DNA from: Lampris incognitus
Lineage: Eukaryota; Chordata; Actinopteri; Lampriformes; Lampridae
Length of the DNA: 64,000 nt
Assembly (NCBI RefSeq): GCF_029633865.1
Contig: NC_079214.1
Location: 24,549,873-24,613,872 of the forward strand
Direction of reading: 5' to 3'
Below, in pieces: positions 11,816 through 22,446 of this stretch; position 1 is the first letter of the stretch, and every line of letters begins with the position of its first letter. The position numbers and the translations under genes are program-made. The notes under the pieces are model-generated. The model saw only the letters and a list, made by a program, of their open reading frames with translations, made no database searches and was not told the DNA's origin.

Positions 11816-12168
11816 AATGACAAAATAAAATGGCTTTCTTTCTTTCTTCTTCTCTTGACTGTCTCCTCCATTGCTCTACATGTACTTAAACAGAATAGAC
11901 ATACAGCTAAAACAAAGACAACAAGGTAAACATAAAATTACTATGTACAGATAAAGATGTATATGAAAAGTATATTATCTAAAAATTGCTTTTTAACAGA
12001 GAGAAAATGGTGCAATGGTGATGAGTGCAAAGATGTTGGAATAAATATGTTAACAGGTTACTTTATATACATGAGTTAGGTGGACATGACAGATTATGCA
12101 TGTATATACAGCGTGCTTAGATATATTTTTGATAATGATGATATTTTTAAAACTGTGTTTAAACTACA

Positions 12169-12170
<2 letters not shown>
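11816..12170. other. intergenic, nothing recognised
   Basis: AT-rich; no feature seen. Confidence 0.35.
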
Positions 12171-12263
<93 letters not shown>

Positions 12264-12264
12264 T
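12171..12264 (+). repeat. (AT)n-(GATA)n compound microsatellite
   Basis: About 14 AT units pass into about 16 GATA units. Confidence 0.97.
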
Positions 12265-12330
12265 ATTTAATATTTAGTAAGATATATAATTTAGTATTTG
12301 TAGGTACAGTGGATGTTCAGTGTTATGGGT

Positions 12331-12917
12331 ATATATGCATGGGGATTGTTTTGGACACTTTATGACTGTTTTAAGTGTTCATAAGTGTGACGGCCTTCGG
12401 AAAGAAACTGTTCTTTTATCTGATCATTTCGGTGTACAGTGTCTTGAAGTGCCTACCAGAGGGGAGAAGTTGGAACAGGTTGTGACCAGGGTGTGTTGGG
12501 TCTGTAGTGATGTTGCCTGTCTGTTTCCTGACTCTGGAGGTGTAGGGCAGGTTCTGAATGAAGGCCAGGTTGGCACCAAGGATTTTCTCTGCAGTCCTGA
12601 CTGTGCGGTGTAGTCTGTTTCTGTCCTGTTTGGTGGTTGATCCAAAAAAGACAGTGATGGATGTACAGAGAACAGACTAGATACTTGCAGAGTAGAACTG
12701 AATCAGCAGCTCATGAGGCAGGTTGAACTTCCTAAGCTGGCGCACAAAGTAAATCTGGGCCTTTTTGATGATTATGACTGTGTTGGACACCCACTTTAGC
12801 CCCTGGGAGATTGTGTATCCCAGAAACCTAATGGTTTCCACAGCAGACACAGTGCTGTTGAGTGTACTGAGGGGGAGGGCAGTGTTTGGGGCCTCCTCCT
12901 GGAGTCCACTGTCATTA
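12331..12917 (-). mobile_element. Rex1-like LINE fragment, C-terminal RT region
   Basis: On the minus strand the decayed frames read IRFLGYTIS, KKAQIYFVRQLRKFNLP and LLIQFYSA, which is the post-catalytic part of the reverse transcriptase of jockey-superfamily (Rex1/CR1-type) LINEs. Later frames give the LPSGR-type C terminus. There are stops and frameshifts throughout. It abuts the 3' tail of the next copy at 12918 and may be the displaced 3' part of the copy at 16660-17870. Confidence 0.75.
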
Positions 12918-15900
12918 GAATCAGAATCATATTTATTACCAAGTACAAAAATATTCAAGGAATTTGTCTTGGTATGTTGGTGCAAGAGGCAAAATTAACA
13001 GTAAATAGTAAAGATAAACATTTTAAAAGAATAATAAATAAAATATACATACAATATAAAATAAAATAAAAATTAAATTAAGGTGCAATATGGTGTAATC
13101 AACACCAGTTCAGAGTTGAACATGAGACCACGTGGATGCAGGAGCTGTACTTATAAAATGTTAAATGAGAATTTTAAGAATTTATTTACAGAATAAGAGT
13201 TATTCAAAGGGTAGTGCAGGTTTTATGCAAGGTGCCCAGAAACAGAGAGCACAGTAGGGAAGATAAAATTGGGTGCAGTAATGTCAGGGTCTGTGAGTGT
13301 CTGGGGGCTTGTTATAAAGGCCTACTGCTGTAGGGAAGAAGGTGTTCTTGTGGAGCAAGGTTCTGGTTTTTATAGACCTTAGCCTCTACCCAGAGGGGAG
13401 AGTTTTGAAGAGACCATGGCCTGGGTGGGAAGGGTTGACATGATCTTTCCTGCTCTTCTCAGTGTCCCGGAGGCATACAGGTCATAGAGGGATGGCAGGT
13501 TGCAGCCAATCATCCACTCAGCAGAGCGAATGATACGCTGCAGTCTGCTCTTGTCCTTGACAGTGGCAGCAGCATACCAGATAGTGATGAGGTGGTGAGG
13601 ATGGACTCAATGAAGGCAGTGTAAAAGTGAACCATCATTGGTTTTGGAAGGTTGAACTTTTTCAGCTGCCGCAGGAAGTACATCCTCTGCTGTGCCTTCT
13701 TGGTAAGGAAGCTGATGTTCAGCACTCACTTGAGGTCCTGAGTGATAATGGTGCCCAGGAAGCAGAAAGATTCCACAATGTTGACTGGGCAGCCACACAG
13801 GGTGATGGGGGTGGGTGGGGCTGTGTACTTTATGAAGTCCACAACCATCTCAACTGTCTTTAGGGTGTTGAGCTCCAAGTTGTTTTGGCCGCACCAGGAC
13901 ATTAGATGGTCAACATCTAACCTAAAGGCAGACTCATCCCCACCAGAGAAGAGCCCAATAAGGGTTGTGTCATCAGCAAACTTCAGGAGCTTGACTGACT
14001 AGTGACTAGAGGTGCAGCTGTTCCTATACATGGAGAAGAGTAGAGGAGAAAGGACACAGCTTTGAGGGGAACAGGTGCTGATGGTCTGGTAGTCAGAAAC
14101 ATGTTTCCCTATCTTCACGTGCTGCTTCCTGTCAAATGAAGTTGGTGATCCACCTGCAGGTGGAGACAGGTAAGTGCAGCTGGGAGAGCCTGTCCTGCAG
14201 CACATCTGGGATGATGGTGTTGAAGGCGGAGCTGAAATCCACAAACAGGATCCTTGCATAGGTTCCTGCAGAATCCAGGTGCTGGAGGATGAAGTGAAAT
14301 GCCATGTTTACTTTATCATCCACAGACCTGTTGGCTCTGTAGGCAAACTGCAGAGAGTCCAGGTGTGGGTCATTGATATGTTTAATGTGGGACAGAACAA
14401 GGTGCTCAAAAGACTTCATTACTACAGAGGTCAGGGTGACGGGTCTGTTGTCATTGAGTCCTGTGGTCCTTGGTTTTTTGGGATGGGGATGATGGTGGAG
14501 GTCATGAGGAAGGCTGGTACATGGCATATCTCTAGTGAGGTGTTAAAAATGTCTGTGAACAACGGAACCAGCTGATCGGCACTGTGCTTCAGGGTAGACG
14601 GGGAGACAGAGTCTGGTCCAGTAGCTTTGCGAGAGTTCTGTCTCTTGAATAGCCTGTTGACATCCCTCTCCAGGATGGAGAGTCGTCCTTGTAGTAGGGG
14701 AGGAGGGGGCCTCTAAGGTGGACAGTTGTGGAGAGGCCCGGGCCCCTGCTGTGGTGGGGAGGAGGAGCTGGTGGTCAGGGGCTGGTGGATGGAGTCATGG
14801 GGGATGGTGTCAGGACTGTCCTGTCCCATTGTCTTTCAAATCGGCAATAGGACTTATTCAGATCGTTGGCCAGACGCAAGTCATTTGTGGAGGGGGGGCT
14901 TTCAGTTTGTAGTTGGTGATCTGAGGACAGATCAGCTCTCTGTCTCAGCCTCTGTCTGGAAGGGCAGAGGCCGAGTTGTTTTCTGAGAACTGCTGTTGAA
15001 GTCTGTCAGAACATATCATTTAATATCTCTCACCGCCTTGCTAAACCTGTATTTAGACTCTTTAAACCGGACCTTGTGCCCACTCCTAAACAATCCCTCC
15101 ATTTCCAACCTAAACTGTCTTAGCTTAGCTGTAAACCAGGGTTTGTCATTGTTGTAACTAATCCTGGTATGTGATGGTACACAGCTGTCCTCACAGAAGC
15201 TGATATAAAACATCACAGCCTCAGTGTACTCATCCAGACTGTTGGTGGCAGACCTGCAAACATCCCAATCAGTACAGTCCAAGCACGTGTGAAGATTCTC
15301 CATAGCTTCACTGGTCTACTTCTTAGATGTTATTGCAACAGGTTTAGAGAATTTTAATTTCTGCCTGTGTGCAGGAATCAGGTGGACCATGATGTGTTCA
15401 GAGTGTCTCAGTGCAGCACAGTGGACTGCATAATAGGCAATGTTGATTGTAGTGTAAACAGTGATCTAAAGTGTTCTCCTCCCTGGTCAGGCATTTAATC
15501 TGCTGACAGCATCTAGGTAGTTCATGGCTGAGATTATCTTCGTTAAAGTCGCTGAGAACAATAACGAAAAAGTCGGGTTTGTCCACTCCACATACTGTAT
15601 CTGATCGGCAAGCTGTGCCTCCTGTATGTAGGCCTGAGGTGGAATGTAAACACCGGCCAGAATGAATGAAGCGAACTCACGGGGGGGGGGGGGTAGAAGG
15701 GATTACAGTTGATGAAAAAAGTTTCCAGAACAGGAGGACAGTGCTGCAGAATCACTGTCATATCTTTACACCAACCACTGCTAATACAAAAACAAATACC
15801 TCCACCTTTCACTTTGCTCGAGAGCTCTGCGTCATGATCCACTCTGAACAGCTGGGAGCCTGCCAGCTGCAGCGAGAGTCCAGTATTGATCCACACAGTC

Positions 15901-16150
15901 ACAAAATGGAAGATGAAGAAGAAAATCTGTATTCTTCCTCACCAGTAGATGAAGTTCGTCTAGTTTGTTGCACAGTGATTGCATGTTAGAAAGAAATATT
16001 CCCGGCAATAGAGTGTGTAGTCCACGTCTGCAGAAACGCATGAATGCGCTGGCAAGTTTTCCCCTCCTTCAATGTTTCACTACATGAACAAAGGTGAGCG
16101 CACCTTTGACCAAAATGTCCAGTAGTTCCGCTGATGGGATAAGAAAGTTG
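12918..16150 (-). mobile_element. Rex1-like LINE, nearly full length but degraded (EN + RT)
   Basis: Reading the minus strand: an endonuclease start (16041 downward; LSNMQSLCNKLDEL), KGGGICFCI (about 15800), the endonuclease motif VLSDFNEDNLSHELP (about 15560), a linker with NNDKPWFTAKLRQFR (about 15130), then the reverse transcriptase with NDNRPVTLTSVVMKSFEHL (about 14450), FVDFSSAFNTIIP (about 14230) and KKAQQRMYFLRQLKKFNLP (about 13680). The 3' UTR ends at 12918 in 'attagaatcagaatcatatt', a GATTCT-type tail. Several stops and frameshifts make it inactive. The clade name rests on recalled RT motifs; L2 or CR1 is the alternative. Confidence 0.82.
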
Positions 16151-16315
16151 GGGAATAATTCCACAGAAGTTAAGAAAAGTTAATCTAAGGAACAACTGTA
16201 GAAAAGAAATAAAGATGTGTACATCAACAAACAAGTTTAAGCAATTCTTCAAAAATAACACATTGAACAGATATAGGATGGATGAACAAAGAGGTGGACT
16301 GGAATGACGACATGA

Positions 16316-16657
16316 TACATGACACGTAAGGTGCCTTGTTTGACTTGTGCTGTGCTGTTTTGTTTATTTTGATTTTTATGCATTGGCCTTTCTTTTCTTT
16401 CTTTCTTTTTCACTTTTGTTTTGTTTTGAAAGTTTTTGTTTTGGTTTGACTTGAATGATAATGTATAAAAAGGGATAGGACCAGAAAAGTTCTTTACTTC
16501 ATCCTACGCCCTTTTCAAACATGGACTAGTTATTACTTGTGTTGTTACAGAGAGTTTGCAAAATATGTTCACAGTTATTTCCATTTGTTTTTGTATTCCT
16601 GTCTATATATTTTATGGTTATTTTAACATGTTCGAAATAAAATCAATCATCATCAAT
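16316..16657 (+). mobile_element. 3' tail of an unassigned LINE
   Basis: T-rich sequence ends in 'catgttcgaaataaaatcaa' followed by ATC repeats (to 16657). This is a polyadenylation-like AATAAA plus short tandem tail, as at the 3' end of fish non-LTR elements. It sits between two minus-strand Rex1-like copies. No coding part is attached. Confidence 0.5.
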
Positions 16658-16659
16658 CA

Positions 16660-17870
16660 GAAGTAGTTTCCCTGATGTTCATAAGCTCTTCTCTGGTGAA
16701 AGAGCTCTGGGTATTGTAGCAAAACACTGAGTATACAGAAAAAATTATAATACAAAACTGCGTACCAATACTCAGAGGCTGCCATCCATGGGGCCATATT
16801 AAAGCCACAGTTTTGAGCATGTTCATCTGGGTTGTTATGACCACACTGCAGGACCAGCTGTTCAACCTCCCGTCTGTATGCGGGCTCGTCACCATCCCAA
16901 ATGAGGCCGATGATTGTTGTGTCGTCTGAGAACCGCAGTTTAGCAGACGAGTTTCCTGAGGTGATTTGTGTAGAAGAAGAAGACCAGAGGTGAGAGCACA
17001 CATCCCTGGGGGGCGCCAGTGCTGATTCTCTGGATAATGGATGTGATTTTCTCCAGCCTCACTGGCTGCCTCCTGTCTGTCAGGAAGTCTGTTATCCACT
17101 GACAGGCGGTGGAGGGCACAGTAAGCTTGGTGAGTTTCATGAGTAGGACTTCTGGTATGATGGTGTTGAATGCCGAGCTGAAGTCCACGGACAGGACCCT
17201 TGCGTACATCCCTGGGGAGTCAACGTGTTGCAGGATGTAGTGCAGTCCCATGTTGACTATATCATCTACTGACCTATTTGCCTAGTAGGCAAACTGCAGG
17301 GGGTTCAGCAGGGGGGCTGTGATGTCCTTCAGGTGGGTCAACATCAGTCTTTCGAAGGACTTCATGACCATAGACGTCAGGGCGATGGGCCTGTAGTCAT
17401 TCAGTCCAGTGATGGAGGTTTTCTTGGGGACTGGGATAACAGTGGAGCATTTGAAGCAGGAGGGGACTTCACACAGACTTTCAGACAGGAGGGTGCCATG
17501 CCGTCTGGGCCTGGTGCCTCCCTGATCTTCTGTCTCTGGAAGAGCTAACACACATCCTCTTCACAGACCATCAGTGCCAGTGGGGAGTCAGGGGGAGAGG
17601 AGGAGTGATGGTAGGAGGTGCAGTTGGTTGTGTAATGTCTGAGTTGGAGCAGGGGAGGGGTGTGAAAGTGGGCTGATCAAACCTGCAGTACAACACATTC
17701 AAGTCATTAGCTAGTTGAAGGTTCTCTACAGTGTGTGTGTGTGGGGGGGGGGGGGTTGCTGTAGTTGGTGATGTCCTACAGGCCCCTTCACAGACACAAG
17801 ATCGTTAGTGTAATGTCCCTGGCATTATCATGGCCGCACTGAGGAGGGGCAAAGGCTGAGGGAAATGATT
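16660..17870 (-). mobile_element. Rex1-like LINE fragment, RT domain
   Basis: The minus strand frames give [20 protein letters not shown] (about 17400), MGLHYILQHVD (17251), SVDFSSAFNTIIPE (about 17190), a segment with STGAPQGCVLSPL (about 17010) and FSDDTTIIGLI (about 16930), in place of the usual FADD catalytic box. It stops abruptly near 16800 and lacks the RT C terminus, which may be the separate piece at 12331-12917. It overlaps in content with the 12918-16150 copy, so it is a different insertion. Confidence 0.78.
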
Positions 17871-18486
17871 ATAAAATGGTCAGGGATAGGCATATTAAAA
17901 AAGCCAATTATCTGATTCACAGTTGTGTTTGGTGGCGAGGGATTAGTTTTTTAGAGGTTTAGCATGTGGTATTATGTATGTGTGCACAAAAAAAAAGAAA
18001 AGCTATGCAACCTAGACATAAAATACTCTCTTCCATCTAGCCACACTGAGAGTTATTACTGAGGGTAAATCTGCACTGTTTCGCTGCCCTGATTATGCTG
18101 TGGCATTTCTTCATGATATCCTCATGAAATCTATATAAGACAATAAATCTCCTTTCTTCCTTTCCATCCAAGTACTGTTTTTCTTGTTTCTATCATTAAC
18201 TTGTTATGATGGTACAGCATGCCTTTGAATTGCTGTGACTTGCTATAACTGACTTTTGATAAGAAAACTTGCTGCAAGTGTGGCATGTTGTTAAACCAAT
18301 CTATGCTGTGTTGTTTGTTGTTGTTTATTTGCCGTAAACCATAAAGTAAGGCATCAATATGCAGCGATCTGTCGTAAAGTCATGCTGTGAATGTTTGTGA
18401 CAGATGACACCCTTGGTTACATTAGTCTCATTCGGAAGGCCTGTTTGATGGGAAGTGAATGATTGTGGATTTTTTAAATTTTTTAT
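17871..18486. other. intergenic, nothing recognised
   Basis: No ORF or repeat recognised. Confidence 0.35.
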
Positions 18487-18775
18487 TTTTATATACTTTA
18501 TTAATCCCAGTGGGGAAATTCATGCGCTGCATTTAACCCATCCTAGCCGTGTAGCTAGGGGCAGTGGACCGTGCAGCACCCGGGGACCAACTCCAGTTCG
18601 CCTTGCCATGCCTCGGTCAGGGGCACAGACAGGAGTATTAACCTTAACATGCATGTCTTTTTGATGGTGAGGGAAATCGAAGCACCTGGAGAAAACCCAC
18701 TGCAGACATGGGGAGAACATGCAAACTCCACACAGAGGACGACCTGGGATGACCCCCAAGGTTGAACAAGCGCAC
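18487..18775 (-). mobile_element. tRNA-derived SINE (type 1), head truncated
   Basis: Reverse complement of the type 1 body: 'ttaatcccagtggggaaatt' at the 3' end and 'gagaacatgcaaactccaca' at 18714. The B-box head region is missing or diverged at about 18775. Confidence 0.82.
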
Positions 18776-19204
18776 AAGCTCTTTGCCAGCATACCAATCC
18801 CTCTTGCTCAGTCAGCGCGCCATTGCTACCGTGGAAGATGACAGCAGCAACAAGTGAAGAAAATGCTGCAAGCAAGGAACCGGACACAAATTTTTTTTTT
18901 TCCTAGGATGAATCTGAGAAGTTCCCGCCTTCAAGCAATAGGATCGGCCAGTTCAGCCTGCCAGGAGTCCCATCCTCAGGCGCTATGATTGGCCAGTTTG
19001 CCAGTCGAACGCGTGAAGTGAAACGAAATGAAGAAGGAAATGTGTGATATTGTCCAGGAAAACCTCACTGACTAGCCACTGTTGATGGCCAGATTAATTC
19101 ACAATAAACATTGATAAGTAGATTAAGTAAGGGATAATGCCTGATGATGTGTCCATAATCAGAAATTAATTACCTCTTCATCGTCCACTAATTCCTGATA
19201 ATGG
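18776..19204. other. no recognised feature
   Basis: Could include decayed 5' sequence of the hAT that starts to be recognisable at 19297, but no BED finger or terminal repeat was found. Confidence 0.3.
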
Positions 19205-19296
19205 ACACCTCCATCCATCCAGCCATTATCCAAGCCACTTATGCCAATCGGTGTCACGGAACACTGGAGACTGCTGGGATAGGCTCAAGCCATCCT
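19205..19296 (-). mobile_element. SINE 3'-end fragment
   Basis: 'ccatccatccagccattatc' followed by 'caagccactt' matches the (TGGA)n 3' end of the type 1 SINE variants at 45631 and 53322. Confidence 0.55.
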
Positions 19297-19574
19297 TAAG
19301 GTTTTCCAAGCCACTTGTTAATGCTATTCAACTGGGTCTGAAGAACCACTTCAGCGAAATCTTAGAAGATCCAGAACTTATTGCAGCCACCATCTTGCTG
19401 CCAAAATTCAAGACGTTGCGGACCAAAGATGGATCCATCCTCAAAAAGGGTAAGGCAAAGCCTGTTTCTTTTGAACAGATATCTTGTATTTATTTTCAGA
19501 GACCTATATAAGGATGTCTACTGTGCAGTGATAGCAGTTCATGCATCAAACCTCACATTAAACGGGAGCTTCAC

Positions 19575-19790
19575 AGATCCATCCATTCCATCCATTATCC
19601 AAACCACTTATCCTGCTCTTAAGGTTGCGGGGTTGCTGGAGCCTATCCCAGCCGTCATTTGGGCGGCAGGCAGGGAGACACCCTGGACAGGCTGCCAGGC
19701 CTCACAACCCCCCCCCCCCCCACACACACACACACACACATTCACACCTAGGGACAATTTAGTACGGCCGATTCACCTGGTATACTGATT
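19575..19790 (-). mobile_element. type 1-related SINE fragment with C-run and (CA)n
   Basis: 'ccattatccaaaccacttat', 'ggagcctatcccagc', 'caggctgccaggcc', then a C14 run, (CA)n and 'cctagggacaatttagtacg', the same order as in the SINE at 53322. It lies in the intron of the second hAT. Confidence 0.7.
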
Positions 19791-20382
19791 TATTTTGTAC
19801 CATATGTTCAGTTCATTGCTCGACCAATTCAATACCAATGTCATTGTAATTGCCATAATTGGCTGGGCTCGTAACCCCACTCAATTTCTCTTACTGAAGG
19901 TTAGGGAGGGTGAGAGAAAGATTAAAAAATTAACACAACCTATGCAGTAGATTAACACACACAATAATGCAAATAAGAAAGGAATAATATGCAACAATAG
20001 GCTGCATGCATTCTATGAAAATACAGCTTGTGTTGCATGCATCCCTGAGGTGGAAGGTTTATGTCTCAATTATCTGTGTAGAATTATATCATGGTTATTT
20101 GCCAAGTGATAACTAAAGTTAAGATTAGAACTACGAAAAATATGTACTTCAGCCATCATTGACTAATGTTTTGAATGCCATTCTGTTCAATGTTTGCATG
20201 TGTATGGGACATGCAATGTTTTTCAGGACTGGACTACATCAGTCTGGACATGGAGCCCTTGCATCCCCTCACTAACTTGCATACCACCTCTTCTGATGGG
20301 GATGATTTTTTTCTCATCCATCAAGTTGAACATACAAGAAAGCTCCAAAGAACTTGAGGGTTACATTTCACGTACTCCAAAA

Positions 20383-20572
20383 TGCCTGAGAGGGTTATTG
20401 CATTGTGACATCATCCACAATAGCTCGCTGGAAAAAAGAAAAACGATGGAGGTGCATTCCCCGTGCCAAACCCGGACAATATGACCCCCTGTGGTCATAT
20501 GTCCTCCCACCGACCCCGTATTGGCACGCCCACCGGAAGCGCTATTCCTCTTTCCATCTCCAACTAAATGAG
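20383..20572 (+). repeat. DIRS left inverted terminal repeat
   Basis: Runs from 'tgcctgagagggttattg' to 'caactaaatgag' and is complementary to 26010-26205, with a few substitutions and a ~10 bp extra stretch in the right copy ('ttcgacttac' near 26029). The terminal-repeat mismatches suggest the copy is not brand new, since DIRS ends should be near-identical at insertion. Confidence 0.88.
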
Positions 20573-20695
20573 ATCGGTCGATGGCTGTGTCTCTCTCGCT
20601 GGGACTAAGAGGAAAACTGCAAATACGCAAGTAATCTAGTGATATACTGGTATATTAGATACTAACTTATAGTTAGCTTACCTTTTATCGCCAAG

Positions 20696-22343
20696 ATGTT
20701 CGTTAATCCGGTCGATGTGGCCGGATTCTACGCTTGGTGCGGGTGTGTTAAACCGGCGACGCTCCGATGGGACCCCCATCCGGACTGTGTCTCCCATATC
20801 CCGCATGTTCACTACACGGGCTACTTGAGGGATGTAGACCGTAATGAGATCGACTGCAATTTCTGTAAAACCATCAGAGGATCGGGGCGCCAAAGGTGGG
20901 CTGCCCTGTACCGTCAAAGATGGGGACTTGCAGATCCCTTCGCACCTGCTAACGAGGCGGCTAGCATGGTGCTACCTAGCTATAGCCATGGGGCGGAGGC
21001 TAGCAACATCCCTCCGATGCTTCCTAGCTACAGTCACGGGACGGCGGCTAGCATTAGCATCCCTCCGGAGCCAGAGGCTATCCCACCATCCGGGATAGTT
21101 AGAGAGGACTGGATCAATGAGATCCTATCTCTCCCTGGTGAATCCGTGGCATGTTATTCGGCGGGTGCGGAACCCGAGGATTCACTGCCTGAGGAAGTAG
21201 ACGATCAGGGCGTGGAAGACGACCAGCCAAGTTCGTCTCAACCAAACAAAGATGGCGACGCCATGCAACGTGGGTCCGAAACATTCCTCGCCAGTTTCCG
21301 CGATCTGTTCGCGCGAGCGGTCAAGTCTGCCGACATCGTTACCGAGCCGGGCAATCCTCAAGATCCGGTGGTAGCCGATTTTCCACGAATGGCAGAGAGG
21401 GTCAGGGACTCCACTCTACCACCTTATCCTCACATCGAACGAGCGTTTAAGCGGGCGGAGGCGGATCCGCTACTTAAATCGTCCTCAAAGTTCAGTCAGA
21501 AGGGGGTTGACGTCTTAGCAGTCGAGGTTAGGAACCTCAACTACAAAGACTGGAAAATTCCGCAACCAGAGAGGGACGTTTTATCGTTCAACCCTAACAC
21601 CAAGGTGGGGTCTCGCGATACTCCCAAACACCCTTCGCAGTGGGGCCAACAGGTGGATCGTTACGCGTGTGATGCATGGCACGCCAGTACACGCGCAGCT
21701 GGACTCGTCTCAACGGCTGGGATGATAACGGCGTACATGCGCAAGCTCTGCAGCCTATCAAACATCGAGCAAAGCAAAGCCGCCATCGCTACAGCAGGTA
21801 TCGACGGGGCCGAGTTCGGTGACGTAGTGGCCAGCGAAGCAGGTTGTGAGTACATCTTGGAAATGTAACGCATAGCTGACTCCCTGGGATCGCTGCTGTA
21901 TTCCATCGCTCTAGAGTGCGGTTCTAGCGCAGCTGCCTCCACCCTTTCGCGCAGACGTCTCTGGCTAGAGACAGCCGGGGTAAAAGAGGAATTCTGCAAG
22001 GAGTGGATGGCCCACTCCTGCGCAGGGAACCAGGGCCTGTTTGGAACGACCCCGGACATTATCAGCAAATACAAGGCCGCCCAGGCCGAGCGCGAAACCT
22101 TGCACAAGGAGCTTCTCTCGATGATGAAGAACCCGCCTACCCCTAAGCCCGCAGTGGGCACAGGGCAGGGGGACAAGCCTGCGCGCAAGCAGAAATGGAG
22201 AGACTTATCCAAAAAGAGGTGGTAAAGTGGGGCGCGGGCGTGGACAGGGCTCACGTCCAAACTCCCAGTCTTCCACAGATCCAGCGGCCAAGGCGGCCAA
22301 GCCGGACAGCACAGACACTTCCAAGAAGGGAGCTGCCAAGTGA
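20696..22343 (+). pseudogene. DIRS ORF1 (Gag-like), one in-frame stop and a probable frameshift
   Basis: Starts ATG at 20696 in a good context (gccaagATGt). The first ~60 residues are Cys/His-rich (CGCVKP, HPDCVSHIPHVH, DCNFCK), perhaps a metal-binding fold; the middle repeats LPSYSHG twice (about residues 93 and 108). Reading stops at TAA 21866-21868, but the same frame stays open to 22225 with Gag-like sequence (LWLETAGVKEEF, YKAAQAERETLHKELL). A shift of one base near 22213 would carry it into a basic GRGRGQG tail ending at TGA 22341-22343. The intact ancestor would thus be ~550 aa. The role, coating RNA in a particle, is inferred from position; there is no classical CCHC knuckle. Confidence 0.7.
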
Positions 22344-22446
22344 CGTGTTTCGGCAGGATGTTACGACCCACACCAACAGACTGATTCCAGAGCCGTCTCC
22401 GGCGATATAGACGCTTGTTCAGGGGACACAGCGTGAGCCTTTTATT

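Noticed and set aside
15666..15989. Plus-strand ORFs across 12.3-17.6 kb
   Set aside because: The LINE coding motifs are on the minus strand; these are reverse shadows.
21661..22371. 236-codon minus-strand ORF over the DIRS Gag region
   Set aside because: Shadow of a GC-rich coding region; the plus strand shows the coherent Gag frame and neighbouring RT and recombinase on the same strand.
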